A stretch of 64,000 nt of DNA from CAVYXZ01 sp965223835 (GTDB taxonomy: Bacteria; Chloroflexota; Anaerolineae; Aggregatilineales; Phototrophicaceae): assembly GCA_965223835.1 (NCBI GenBank), contig CBDCXQ010000001.1:5084001-5148000 (forward strand), written 5' to 3'. The stretch's first letter is position 1. Every line of letters starts with the position of its first letter. The notes below the pieces were generated by a model that ran no database searches, was not told where the DNA came from, and worked only from the letters and a program-made list of their open reading frames with translations. Below, in pieces: positions 1 to 8,643 of this stretch. Both the position numbers and the translations under genes were made by a program.

Positions 1-286
1 TTCCCCAATGATCTTGTTCGCTAATCGTAGCGTTTTTTATGTGGCAATCAAAAAAGTGACCCCACATTGAGGCCACTTTGCTGATCTATTCGCTAAGCGA
101 AAGGTTCTACCGCGACATCAATCTGTCTTTGGCATGTCACTGTCGCGTAACACTTCGAGATCAATCACAATCTCCACAGTGTTACCGTCAACGATCCTGC
201 CCTTATCCATTGGTGAGCCAATTTCTGATGACCGCTTCACTGAGGCAAGTGTTCATTACGTGAGACCAGATTCTGGCATATGGAGT
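1..286. other. Intergenic stretch, no supported gene
   Basis: Two overlapping short plus-strand ORFs here (from 78 and 134) have no recognisable domain, no good ribosome site and low-complexity content, so I do not call them. The stretch holds a weak CGCT/AGCG hairpin followed by six T (19-38, plus strand), the minus-strand terminator at 53-79 and a short perfect palindrome TTCGCTAAGCGAA at 89-101. Confidence 0.5.
53..79 (-). terminator. Probable rho-independent terminator, minus strand
   Basis: On the minus strand the arms AAAGTG and CACTTT, plus an inner CC/GG pair after one mismatch, can form a hairpin. The closing arm runs into a string of T. It lies about 210 bases downstream of the acetyltransferase that ends the nurA operon, so it may end that transcript. 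The distance makes the link uncertain. Confidence 0.4.
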
Positions 287-820
287 TCACCATTCATGTT
301 CCAGCAGCCCAAAGATGAGCGTGTTCCACCACCGGCCTTTGAACCACCGGTTCTTGCGTAAATGGGCTTCCTGGGTCATGTTTAATTTTTGCAACACGCG
401 AATGGATCCGATATTTTCCGGGCGACATTCCGCCCAGATCCGATGCACGGCCATTTCATGAAAGCCGTATGCGACCAGTGCTTGCGCCGCTTCGGTCATG
501 TAGCCCTGACCCCAGAAATCTTGATGTAACGCGTAACCGAGTTCCACCTCATGGCGATTATCGTCGCCAAATTGCAGCCCACAATAGCCAATCACCCGCC
601 CGTCGGCGGGCAAGGTTAATGCCAGATGGTAAAAATTGCGCGGGGTGGCCTGTTGATGCGCAACATGCCAATCGAGATCGCGGCGGCACTCGTCCGACGT
701 ATATGGCCCATAAGCTACATATTGCACCACCGCGGGGTCGGACTCATAGCGGTACACATCGGCGAAATCGTCATTCACAAATTCACGGAGGTGCAGACGT
801 GGCGTGTTGAGGGTAATCAT
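287..820 (-). CDS. GNAT N-acetyltransferase, RimJ/RimL type
   Basis: This 177-residue protein is a cytoplasmic acetyl-CoA-dependent acetyltransferase of the RimJ/RimL group, which modifies N-terminal amines of ribosomal proteins or small amines. The opening residues (TPRLHLREF) are typical of the group, the acetyl-CoA loop WGQGYMTE is at residues 103-110, and a NIGSIRVLQKLNM segment (136-148) matches the conserved C-terminal part. Its ATG overlaps the stop of the HAS-barrel gene by four bases, so it is the last gene of the nurA operon and translationally coupled. The substrate cannot be told from sequence. Confidence 0.9.
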   Translation of the reverse strand: MITLNTPRLHLREFVNDDFADVYRYESDPAVVQYVAYGPYTSDECRRDLDWHVAHQQATPRNFYHLALTLPADGRVIGYCGLQFGDDNRHEVELGYALHQDFWGQGYMTEAAQALVAYGFHEMAVHRIWAECRPENIGSIRVLQKLNMTQEAHLRKNRWFKGRWWNTLIFGLLEHEW

Positions 821-1425
821 GGTCGCAGCAAGGCCAGGACATGCGACAGCCGTTTTAGGTCGTTGGAGAGCAAGCGCGAGATGTGGCGACCACTGCGTAC
901 CATAAAGTCATAGCGGGCATCATCCGGGAATTGCCAGGCCGCATAGCGCAGGGCTGCTGCCAGCAAATCATCGGATGGTACTTCCGGGGCGTTCATCACC
1001 AGCCGGAAATAATCGCTTTTGGCGTTGAAATCGACAACTTCTTGTGGCGTACAGGGCTTGACATCGGACAGACTCATCGGTGGGCGGGGCGGTAGACTGT
1101 GGATGACATAATTGTTGTCGCTATAACCAACGTTTAACACCCGCACCGTCACTGGAATCATGCGGTTATTGCGATGATCCAGCAGAATATTGACATCGAC
1201 GCCCTCCGCCATGACCATTTCCGTCACCAGTTGATCGCTTTCGATCTCGACGGCGAAGATAAGACCAAAGACCGTCAGGCCGGGGCTGTTGGCAACCGGG
1301 GCTTTGACCAGCGCGCCGAAGTCATGTTGCATATCAATGGAGGTGCTGTGGGTGCCACAATCGAACCCGGTTGTGCTGGCCCGCAAAATGCGTCCAACGA
1401 TTTTTGGTGGTACGGCATCTAGCAT
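817..1425 (-). CDS. HAS-barrel domain protein (HerA-associated type)
   Basis: The 202-residue protein begins with a region resembling the HAS-barrel, the small beta-barrel found at the N terminus of HerA-type DNA-translocating ATPases (VGRILRAS, then a DFGALVKAP segment and a VLNVGY segment). There is no Walker A or B motif, so the ATPase itself is absent. AGGAG sits six bases before the ATG. Lying nine bases after nurA, it probably forms or docks a complex with NurA in DNA end processing. The assignment rests on fold-like pattern and context; no catalytic residue is visible. Confidence 0.7.
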   Translation of the reverse strand: MLDAVPPKIVGRILRASTTGFDCGTHSTSIDMQHDFGALVKAPVANSPGLTVFGLIFAVEIESDQLVTEMVMAEGVDVNILLDHRNNRMIPVTVRVLNVGYSDNNYVIHSLPPRPPMSLSDVKPCTPQEVVDFNAKSDYFRLVMNAPEVPSDDLLAAALRYAAWQFPDDARYDFMVRSGRHISRLLSNDLKRLSHVLALLRP

Positions 1426-1434
1426 AGAAGGCTC

Positions 1435-2682
1435 CTACGATTTCATTTCAAAGCGTTGCTTGTCGCTGCGGGCCAATTCTTTGCCCCGTACTTTAGCGGA
1501 ATATTCAGGTCGGTCAATTTGCAAATCGGTCGTGTGGCGAATCTGCACCTTAATCAACTCATCGACTTTGAGCTTATCGCGGCCATTAACCACCGCCAGT
1601 TCATCGGCCCGCGTCAGGGCGTAGGGATAGGGGTTGCGCCCCTGCATCCGGCATTGTTCCAGCAACAGCGCGTGCAGGTCAGCCACCAGCTGCGGGTCAC
1701 GGGCCACCCAAACCGGTATATCAACCCGGACGACATGCGGCTGATAATCACTGCCTACATTGAGGTAAAAAAACGCAATTTCCAGACTCACGCCCTTTTG
1801 CCGGAATTCCAGATTGCGGGGCGAGTTCTGTACCATAATGGCAGACCGCTCACCGGGTTGCAGGATCATCTTAAAAAACTGCCAGTCGTGCAGTCCATCC
1901 AGATCACCGCCCTGTGCCAGTTGCATTTGCTTCTCTTTGACTTCAGCCTCATCTTCCAGGCTCAGCAGGTACAGCAATTGGATAAAGCGTTTGCTCAGGC
2001 GCGGATTGTCAATATAACCCGCCAGGATGGCCCCGGCGTCCTGAATGCGCACCAGGGCCGCCATAAATTCGCGGAAGCTTTCGCGATTATCGGTGCCATC
2101 GCCGCTGGATTGAAACATGAGCCGATTATCATAGAGGGCGATCAAAGGCCGGGCCGCCCCGCGCTGTTCCCACGCTTTCTCCGCCAGAAAATGCATTTCA
2201 GCAATGGTTCGCCGGTCATCGACCATGCGATTGCGGATGACCCGACCATAGCGGTCATGCACATGGTCTTTATGATAGTAGAGCGTGGGTACCGTAAACT
2301 GCTCCGGCGTCTGCTCGACACCATAATGATAAACAAACGCGCCCAGATTAATCAGGTAATAATGCACCGGGTTTTGCTCATCAGGGTAGACCTGTGACCC
2401 ATCAACGGCCACGATAGTCGCACTGGGCGGTGGTACGGGTGGTGGCGCGATATGATTGATCGGTTCTGCTTCCGGCGAGTCCAGCGGCCCCGCGCCGCGA
2501 TAACCACTAACATCCGACTGGCGCACCCAGTTAATCCGCTCCCACACCGCGTCCAAATCCGACGCGGCTGCGAACCGATCCTGGGCGGCGCGCAGGCGGG
2601 CACTCAGATCAAAATCTAATTGCTCAAGCATGGACCCCATCCGCTTAATCTGGGGGACCAGTTCTTTAAATTCGACGGCCAT
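1435..2682 (-). CDS. nurA: DNA double-strand break repair nuclease NurA
   Basis: A 415-residue NurA-family nuclease, which in archaea and some bacteria works with the HerA ATPase to resect DNA ends. The diagnostic metal-binding strand VAVDGSQ (Asp94) is followed by an ALYDNRLMF segment near 185 and a conserved IDNPRLSKR helix. The N-terminal 85 residues form the usual helical lead-in with a Pro-rich hinge. A perfect AGGAGG lies just upstream of the ATG. It is first in an operon with a HAS-barrel protein and an acetyltransferase. No HerA ATPase is visible in the window. Confidence 0.85.
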   Translation of the reverse strand: MAVEFKELVPQIKRMGSMLEQLDFDLSARLRAAQDRFAAASDLDAVWERINWVRQSDVSGYRGAGPLDSPEAEPINHIAPPPVPPPSATIVAVDGSQVYPDEQNPVHYYLINLGAFVYHYGVEQTPEQFTVPTLYYHKDHVHDRYGRVIRNRMVDDRRTIAEMHFLAEKAWEQRGAARPLIALYDNRLMFQSSGDGTDNRESFREFMAALVRIQDAGAILAGYIDNPRLSKRFIQLLYLLSLEDEAEVKEKQMQLAQGGDLDGLHDWQFFKMILQPGERSAIMVQNSPRNLEFRQKGVSLEIAFFYLNVGSDYQPHVVRVDIPVWVARDPQLVADLHALLLEQCRMQGRNPYPYALTRADELAVVNGRDKLKVDELIKVQIRHTTDLQIDRPEYSAKVRGKELARSDKQRFEMKS

Positions 2683-2988
2683 GCAAACCTCCTGATGTAC
2701 TATCCAGATTAGTACGAATGTTCTAAAAGGTCAAGTCTGAGGGTAAGAGCATAGATCCGGGCACGCAATATTGTTGATTCTTATGGCAACCTTATGGGAC
2801 GTTCGTACCATTTGTACATATTATTGAACTTACATTTTGTTAAAAAATGTGCAATAATGGCAGCACACTGTTATACTGGTTGTGGATTTGTCATAACTCC
2901 ATCTTAAAAATTTATTCTGATAGACCTTGTTTGCGATGTTTCCTCTTCAATCATTCGGGTTAGTCAGTACACAGGATATGGAGTAGCT
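2683..2988. promoter_or_regulatory. Divergent intergenic region with inverted repeat
   Basis: These 306 bases separate nurA (-) from the hydrolase (+) and must contain promoters for both. They are AT-rich compared with the genes. A perfect inverted repeat ACATTTT / AAAATGT with a five-base spacer lies at 2832-2850 and could be an operator or hairpin. I could not fix -35/-10 boxes with confidence and see no small gene here. Confidence 0.35.
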
Positions 2989-3696
2989 ATGACAGCGAGT
3001 CGCGTTTTGGAGAACTCATCGGCAACCGACAGCATCAATGGTCTGGTCTTTGCTGGGGATGATGTTCGTTTATACGGACAGATTGATTATCCAGATTCTC
3101 CCCCACCCGACGACGGGTATCCCCTGATTTTCATTCTTCATCATGCAGGTTGTAATAGCTTAAGCTGGTACGCACCTTTTGCGCGCATTGGTCTGCAAAA
3201 TGACTACGCCGTCTTCCGCTGGGATAAGCGAGGCACCGGGCGCAGTGGCGCGGGGGGACGCGGTTCAGCAACCCAGGATGCCGTGAATGCCTACGAAATT
3301 GCGCTGGAACAGCCCCACGTGAACCGCAAACGGACGATCATTCTGGCGCAGGATGCGGGAACGGGCTTGTTAGGTAATTCATTCGGGTTATTTGCCCGAC
3401 TACAAAAACCCCATGCCGTGATTCTGGCAAGTAATATGTTGGACCCGGACGACGTGCTGGCGCTGGATACCCGCTTGCACATTATCATGAGCGAAACCGA
3501 TTGGAACCCCTGGCAGCGTTTTGCCGACGCGGCCTGTAAAGCCCATAACACAGCCTATCACCTGGACTCCAGTTTTTATGTGGTCCCCGGCAAGGTAGAT
3601 CGTACCCTGATTGAAGCGGACAGTCTGCCGCCGACCGCCAGCAGCATTCTCACCGATTGGTTGCAGGATTTGTGCCATCCTTCAACGTTGATCTAA
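2989..3696 (+). CDS. Alpha/beta-hydrolase fold protein with unusual nucleophile site
   Basis: A 235-residue cytoplasmic alpha/beta-hydrolase. The oxyanion-hole strand with HHAG (51-54), the RWDKRGTGRS loop (78-86) and the nucleophile-elbow position (AQDAG, 120-124) can be aligned with the family. The elbow carries Asp122 where most esterases have Ser in GxSxG. An Asp there is known in haloalkane dehalogenases and epoxide hydrolases (QDWGG-like). No clear catalytic His is seen near the C terminus, so it may be inactive or divergent. Its 3' end overlaps the following dehydrogenase gene, suggesting joint expression. Confidence 0.75.
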   Translation: MTASRVLENSSATDSINGLVFAGDDVRLYGQIDYPDSPPPDDGYPLIFILHHAGCNSLSWYAPFARIGLQNDYAVFRWDKRGTGRSGAGGRGSATQDAVNAYEIALEQPHVNRKRTIILAQDAGTGLLGNSFGLFARLQKPHAVILASNMLDPDDVLALDTRLHIIMSETDWNPWQRFADAACKAHNTAYHLDSSFYVVPGKVDRTLIEADSLPPTASSILTDWLQDLCHPSTLI

Positions 3697-4400
3697 AACA
3701 ACAGACCGCGATTGTTACCGGCGCGGGAGCCGATGTGGGGCGAGCCATTGCGTTCGCCCTGGCTGATTCTGGGGCCAATGTCGTGGTGAACGACCTGAAC
3801 CCGGACCGCGTGGACCAGGTGGTTGCCGACATCATGGCGGCGGGCGGTACGGCCTTCGGCTGGCAGGGCGATGTGACGAATCGCTTTCAAGCGAGCGCCA
3901 TGATCGAACGAGCACGGGACCATTTTGGCCGTATCCAGATTCTGGTGAATGCAGCGGGTGCTCGTTCTTTGACAACACCGTTGCTCGAACTCGATGAGTG
4001 GGATTGGCGGCGGGTCAACGAGGTTAACCTGACTGGTACATTCTTTTGCACGCAGTTATTGGGGCGGGTGATGGCCGATGAAGGCGGCGGCGTGATCGTC
4101 AATATCGTGTCTACTGCCGGTCATCCGCAGCCACTGACGCAGGGTGTAGCCTATGTCGCCAGTAAAGCCGGGGTTGTCGGCCTGACAAAACAAGCGGCCC
4201 AGGAACTCGCGGCAGCCGGGGTTCGGGTCAATGCAGTGTGTCCGGGCAATATTTATGACGACGCGCCCATCCAGAACGCCCAGAATCGTGCCGGTACATT
4301 TGCCGAGATCGCCAGCGTAGTCCTGTTTTTGTGCTCGGATGCTGCCAGCTTCGTTACCGGACAGGCGATCAATGTCGATGGCGGCGGCAGTATGCTTTAA
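3672..4400 (+). CDS. Short-chain dehydrogenase/reductase (SDR)
   Basis: A classical SDR, about 242 residues from the GTG chosen here; an in-frame TTG at 3657 is an alternative start. It has the nucleotide-binding TGAGADVG loop, the NAAG-type structural motif, a Ser in NIVSTAG and the catalytic YVASK pair, and ends with the usual INVDGGGSML. It would be an NAD(P)-dependent oxidoreductase acting on an alcohol or ketone of unknown identity. The start overlaps the hydrolase gene by about 25 bases; the stop overlaps the convergent DUF6159 gene by four bases. Confidence 0.9.
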   Translation: MPSFNVDLKQQTAIVTGAGADVGRAIAFALADSGANVVVNDLNPDRVDQVVADIMAAGGTAFGWQGDVTNRFQASAMIERARDHFGRIQILVNAAGARSLTTPLLELDEWDWRRVNEVNLTGTFFCTQLLGRVMADEGGGVIVNIVSTAGHPQPLTQGVAYVASKAGVVGLTKQAAQELAAAGVRVNAVCPGNIYDDAPIQNAQNRAGTFAEIASVVLFLCSDAASFVTGQAINVDGGGSML

Positions 4401-5257
4401 GCGGGTTTACGCTTGGGCTTGAACGCGCCTTCAATTAACTCCGCTTCAAAGAACTCACCCACATCACCTTCAACGGCATATTGATAGAGCGCCGCCTGAT
4501 AAATGCCATTGAGCGTTGATGAAACCAGGCTGATGACGATAATGCTGATGACCAGCACGATCACCGCTAGAATGATGAACAGCGGCGACTCCAGCGCTGC
4601 GCCGATCAAAATCAGCGGCAAGCCGATCAGGAAGATGACACCGAGCGTAATCAGGAAAAAGATGCCGCCGATGCTGAAGCTGCCGACAATCTGCTCCCCC
4701 CAGGTCTGCTTGAGTAATTCTGCGCTGCGTTTGACCGCATCAATCGGCCCGACATCTTCCGCCACCAGCACCGGAATGGTCAGGAATGTCACGATGTTCC
4801 AGGCAGCACCGATCAACCCAATCACAATCTGACCGATGAAACCCGCGCGTTCTGAGAGTGCCCGCAAGATCATGCCGACCGTCGCTGCGATCAAGGCATA
4901 ACCGATAATTATTCCGGCGCGTTCAGAGGCGATGCGGAAGCCATCGCGCAGGGTGGGGTCGCCACCTGACAGGCGAATCATGGCCGCGCCGACCAGCGCC
5001 GAATTGGCGAAAATCATGACGGTGTAGGTGATGACGTAGAAGATGAACAACACGACATAACTGAAAAAGCCGCCATCATTGGCACCGACGAGGCTGTCCA
5101 TTAACCCTGCCGCAAACATCGGCACCAGGAAGGCGGCGCTCACCAGGATGAGAGCGATTGACGACGCAATCGGAAACACCAGCAATTCTTTGTCGGCGCG
5201 AAGCACGGCATAACTGGCCTTGACCAGCCGCCAACTATTGGAAAACCGAGAAAACAT
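4397..5257 (-). CDS. DUF6159-family integral membrane protein
   Basis: A 286-residue polytopic membrane protein with about six hydrophobic helices and a soluble, acidic C-terminal tail (VEGDVGEFFEAELIEGAF then a basic end). The opening (FSNSWRLVKASYAVLRADKE) and the GSFSIGGIFF region resemble the DUF6159 family, whose function is not known to me. AAGG precedes the ATG. It stands alone on the minus strand, convergent with the dehydrogenase gene and overlapping its stop by four bases. Confidence 0.75.
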   Translation of the reverse strand: MFSRFSNSWRLVKASYAVLRADKELLVFPIASSIALILVSAAFLVPMFAAGLMDSLVGANDGGFFSYVVLFIFYVITYTVMIFANSALVGAAMIRLSGGDPTLRDGFRIASERAGIIIGYALIAATVGMILRALSERAGFIGQIVIGLIGAAWNIVTFLTIPVLVAEDVGPIDAVKRSAELLKQTWGEQIVGSFSIGGIFFLITLGVIFLIGLPLILIGAALESPLFIILAVIVLVISIIVISLVSSTLNGIYQAALYQYAVEGDVGEFFEAELIEGAFKPKRKPA

Positions 5258-5455
5258 GAATCAACCTTTCTCGACAAATGGTCAATATTTTACTGACACG
5301 CCTATTCTACCCTATTGCTGTGCTCGGCGCTGAAGGTTGTGTGCGGATGCAAGCCACCCGTCAACGAGTTGCGGCTCAACATCTTTACGGTTTGTTAAAC
5401 AGGGAATAGTTTAGACTGAAAGTAATCGGTCTAACGAAGTGACTTGGAATCATGT

Positions 5456-5872
5456 ATGCCTCACAATCACCAATGGCTCATTGAAAATCGTGTTTTCTAT
5501 AATGAATATAACGGTGATGTAAGCGCCGACGATCTTCGGAGGATGGCGACGGCGAATTTAAAATATTTGGAAAGCAGTGATGCCCCACTGGTTCATTGTT
5601 TCGTCAATGCCGAGAATCTCAGTAAAATGCCCGTTAATCTCACTGCACTGCGAGATAGCACACTACCAACACTACAGCACCCCAGGATGGGTTGGGTTAT
5701 CGCTTATGGCACGAATAATCCATTACTTTCCTTTCTGGGATCGACGGTCACCCAGTTGTTTCAAACCCGTTACCGATTATTCGACAGCTATGAACGAGCG
5801 GTGGAGTTTTTGCAATCGGTTGATGAGACCTTGCCAGATTTATCCCGGTTTGATCTTCCCAGTCAGATGTAA
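5456..5872 (+). CDS. Small SpoIIAA/STAS-like hypothetical protein
   Basis: A protein of about 138 residues from the first ATG; an upstream in-frame TTG at 5444 is possible. The pattern of an opening strand (HQWLIENRVFYNEYNG), a DLRRMATANLKYLE helix, a central FVNAENLSKMP strand and a final YRLFDSYERAVEFLQ helix resembles SpoIIAA-like/STAS proteins, common single-domain proteins in Chloroflexota. No catalytic motif is seen. The gene stands alone, with 186 bases upstream and 54 before the convergent propeller gene. Function unknown. Confidence 0.6.
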   Translation: MPHNHQWLIENRVFYNEYNGDVSADDLRRMATANLKYLESSDAPLVHCFVNAENLSKMPVNLTALRDSTLPTLQHPRMGWVIAYGTNNPLLSFLGSTVTQLFQTRYRLFDSYERAVEFLQSVDETLPDLSRFDLPSQM

Positions 5873-5926
5873 ACAGGTGGCTTCTTTCCGTATCGGTCAG
5901 GGCAACCAACCGCATGATGTTATTCG

Positions 5927-6874
5927 CTAATCGTTCAGGTTCGACCAGGTGGGGAAGCGGTCATCGGTGCGACTGGTGGTCATCTGGATAGTATCACCGC
6001 TTTCAAAGTCGAACACATAAACCTCGGAGTTACCGGTGTTGCCGGTGACATACGCCAACCGCGTGCCATCCGGGGACCAGGCCGGGTCCAGATCGCCGCT
6101 GTCGGGATTATTGGAGATATTCTCCGAGCTATTGGCACACGACACCGGACCATCATCCAGACAACTGACATCCACCAGGTAGATTTCCGGGTCGCGGCCT
6201 TGATTTGAGACATAAGCCAGCACATTGCTGTCTTCATCGGGCGACCAGGTAGGACTATAATCGGCGATGCCCTCGTTGGCGATCAGCGGGCGGGATTCGC
6301 CCCCCCGTGTCGAAATCACATGGATGTCGCGATTGTTATCCCGGTCAAAAACGTAAGCGATAAAACGACCATCGGGCGACCAGGCCGGGTTGCCGCTGTA
6401 GAAGTCTTCGTTGGTCAAGCGTTGCTGCCGCGAACCATCCGCCTGCATCGTATAGACTTCCCATGCGCCGTCACGGTTGGTGGTGAAGGCGATTTGTTCG
6501 CCATCCGGCGACCAGGCGGGATGCAGATCGTCAATGCGATTGTTGGTGAGATTCAGGACGCGGCTGCCTTCGGAATCCGTCAGATAAATGTCCCAATCAC
6601 CGTCCAGATTCGACATAAACACGATCTGATCAGCCACTGGTGACCATTGCGGCGATACATCATCACTGTCATTGAAGGTAATGGGATAGGGGACACCACG
6701 CGGATTGTCAATGTCCAGCAGGTAAATATCCCAATCGCCATCCCGATTCGAGGCAAAGGCCATCAAGTTCGGCTTCTCATCCTGTGCCATTACGCCCGCA
6801 CTGACCAGGCTCAGCAGCAGCGGCAACACCAGGAGCAGGTGGCAGATATTTATGTGGAAGCGCGGCATCATCAT
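5927..6874 (-). CDS. Secreted TolB-like (PD40) beta-propeller protein
   Basis: After an MMMPRFH start (an upstream ATG at 6916 is possible but lacks a ribosome site) comes a hydrophobic signal peptide ending near VMAQDEKP. The rest is a run of six or so WD40-like PD40 repeats: each has a strand such as GDWDIYLLD followed by PAWSPDG. This is the TolB/tricorn-type propeller, generally a binding scaffold. It lies directly downstream of, and overlaps or abuts, the TIR-propeller gene, whose external half is built of the same repeats. The two probably arose by duplication and may act together outside the membrane. Confidence 0.8.
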   Translation of the reverse strand: MMMPRFHINICHLLLVLPLLLSLVSAGVMAQDEKPNLMAFASNRDGDWDIYLLDIDNPRGVPYPITFNDSDDVSPQWSPVADQIVFMSNLDGDWDIYLTDSEGSRVLNLTNNRIDDLHPAWSPDGEQIAFTTNRDGAWEVYTMQADGSRQQRLTNEDFYSGNPAWSPDGRFIAYVFDRDNNRDIHVISTRGGESRPLIANEGIADYSPTWSPDEDSNVLAYVSNQGRDPEIYLVDVSCLDDGPVSCANSSENISNNPDSGDLDPAWSPDGTRLAYVTGNTGNSEVYVFDFESGDTIQMTTSRTDDRFPTWSNLND

Positions 6875-6891
6875 GCGATCTATCTTTTTCT

Positions 6892-8355
6892 CTATTGCAG
6901 GCCCAGTAACGGCCATGCCGGATCAATGTTGCGTTCGTTAAAGAATGTCAGGCGGCGCGCGTTATCGCTGGTGCAGCCACTCAGGCCCACATACAGGCAC
7001 TGTGATACGTCGAGGACATAGATTTGTTCGCGGCCACTGCTGTTGGACACAAAGGCAATCTCACCACCGTCGGGCGACCAGGTTGGATCGTTATCGTTGG
7101 CGATGCCGTTGTTGGTGATGTTGGTGGGGTCGGCACTGCTCGGCACCAATGCACCGGTATCGCTTACATCCAGATTCATAACATAAATATCATACTGCCC
7201 CGCCAGTCGGTCTGAAGCAAACGCGATCTGGGTGCCATCCGGCGACCAGGTGGGACGGACATTGTTGGCACTTGGGTCATTGGTCAGGTCGATAATCAAC
7301 TGCGTTTCGATCTCGACGATATGAATCTGCCAGGTGCCTCGTTCCACTGGCCCCAGAAAGTCGCCGCTACCAATTGACCGCGACTGAAACGCGATATAGC
7401 GACCATCGGGCGACCACGCCGGGTACTGATCGTCAAAACCGGTCCGCGTACTGGTCAGACTTGTCGGTTGCCCACCCTGCGCATTCATGACGAAAATATC
7501 GTAATCGTCGCCGGGCGTGCTGGCGAACGCGATGCGGTCCCCGGCGGCGGACCACACCGGTGCGATGCCATTTTGCAAGGATTGGGGGATGATCTCGCCA
7601 TTGGGTCGCGTGCGATAAATGGTCGGTTGGTCGCCTTCGCCGTTGACATTAAATACCAGTCGTCCATCGCCGGACCAGGCGGGTAACGTATTCAACAGGC
7701 CGTCCTGCGTCACATTGCGCGGATTTAAGCCCGTAAACTGTGACTTCACAAAACCCCACAAGCCACCCTCATAAACGTAGATTTCGGACTGTCCACCTTC
7801 ATATGATGTAAAGGCAATTGCACCGCTACGAAGTGGTAAGGTATCGTTGATGCGGATGCCGAGCAGCACAAAAACCAGTGCCAGCAGCGCAATCAAACCG
7901 ACCCATTTACGCCGCCGCACTGCCCCCATATTCTGGCGAATGGCGGTGTAAATTTCGGTAATATCTTTGGCGGAAATATCAGCACCAACCTCATGCTGAT
8001 CGTCAGCGACGATATTTACCCAGTTAATGTGTTTGAGACTTTGCCAGCGTTTGCCATGTTCATCAATATGGGCCTGCGTCTGGTCGGTAATAATGACCGG
8101 AATAATATGTTTAAATAGCCGCCGTGCCCGCTGATATTCCTGATAACAAATATCGGACCGCAGCGAGTGCGGCGAGGTCACAAACAAGAAAATATCGCAA
8201 CGCCCAATTTGGTATGCGATACTACGCCACCAGCGGTCACCACCGGTAATCTCGTGGTCAAACCAGACATCATCCCGCGTGCGCCGCAACAGACTTACCA
8301 GATTGACGGTAAACGCTTCGTCTATGCGACTGTATGATACAAAAATGCGGCTCAT
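6892..8355 (-). CDS. TIR domain, transmembrane helix and PD40 beta-propeller fusion
   Basis: This 487-residue protein has three parts. Residues 1-140 are a TIR domain (RIFVSYSR start, DVWFDHEITGGDRWW, FLFVTSPHSLRSDICYQEY) with Glu73 at the position of the NAD-cleaving Glu of enzymatic TIR domains. A single transmembrane helix follows at about 160-180 after a Arg/Lys-rich stretch. The remainder is a PD40 propeller with several PAWSPDG-type repeats, predicted outside the cell. The layout suggests a receptor coupling an external ligand to an internal TIR. It is followed by a gene for a secreted propeller. Confidence 0.85.
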   Translation of the reverse strand: MSRIFVSYSRIDEAFTVNLVSLLRRTRDDVWFDHEITGGDRWWRSIAYQIGRCDIFLFVTSPHSLRSDICYQEYQRARRLFKHIIPVIITDQTQAHIDEHGKRWQSLKHINWVNIVADDQHEVGADISAKDITEIYTAIRQNMGAVRRRKWVGLIALLALVFVLLGIRINDTLPLRSGAIAFTSYEGGQSEIYVYEGGLWGFVKSQFTGLNPRNVTQDGLLNTLPAWSGDGRLVFNVNGEGDQPTIYRTRPNGEIIPQSLQNGIAPVWSAAGDRIAFASTPGDDYDIFVMNAQGGQPTSLTSTRTGFDDQYPAWSPDGRYIAFQSRSIGSGDFLGPVERGTWQIHIVEIETQLIIDLTNDPSANNVRPTWSPDGTQIAFASDRLAGQYDIYVMNLDVSDTGALVPSSADPTNITNNGIANDNDPTWSPDGGEIAFVSNSSGREQIYVLDVSQCLYVGLSGCTSDNARRLTFFNERNIDPAWPLLGLQ

Positions 8356-8409
8356 AAGATTGACACTTTTTGCTTCAAAGAAGCATTTCCTGGCACGTTC
8401 ATCTTCATA

Positions 8410-8424
8410 TCCCTATGATAGGGA
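8410..8424. promoter_or_regulatory. Perfect palindrome TCCCTATGATAGGGA, candidate operator
   Basis: A 15-base perfect inverted repeat with seven-base arms around a central G. It lies 55 bases upstream of the TIR-propeller ATG and 220 bases upstream of the divergent ABC ATPase gene. Size and symmetry fit a dimeric repressor site. No regulator gene is adjacent, so the cognate protein is unknown. Confidence 0.4.
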
Positions 8425-8643
8425 AAAGCATAGGCTGCGGTCAACCCCACGATATGCGGGGGAAGGTCAAGCGCCGGGTAAGCGCCCACTATTTTCGCTG
8501 TTCCCAATGAGCAACAAAGGCGTTAAGCTAGAGTGGCTAAATTTAATGGACGATTCAGCATTTTCCGATAAGTTTCTAACAAAACCACGTTAATCTCACG
8601 CGGGTTTTCAACAATCTGTGCTGCACAGAATGAGGGAAATTTT

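Noticed and set aside
78..361. Two overlapping plus-strand ORFs of 61 and 75 codons
   Set aside because: No domain, no ribosome site, unusual composition; run into the antisense strand of the acetyltransferase.
1456..2397. 313-codon plus-strand ORF opposite nurA
   Set aside because: Shadow of the nurA reading frame, with low-sense repeats; nurA on the other strand has clear family motifs.
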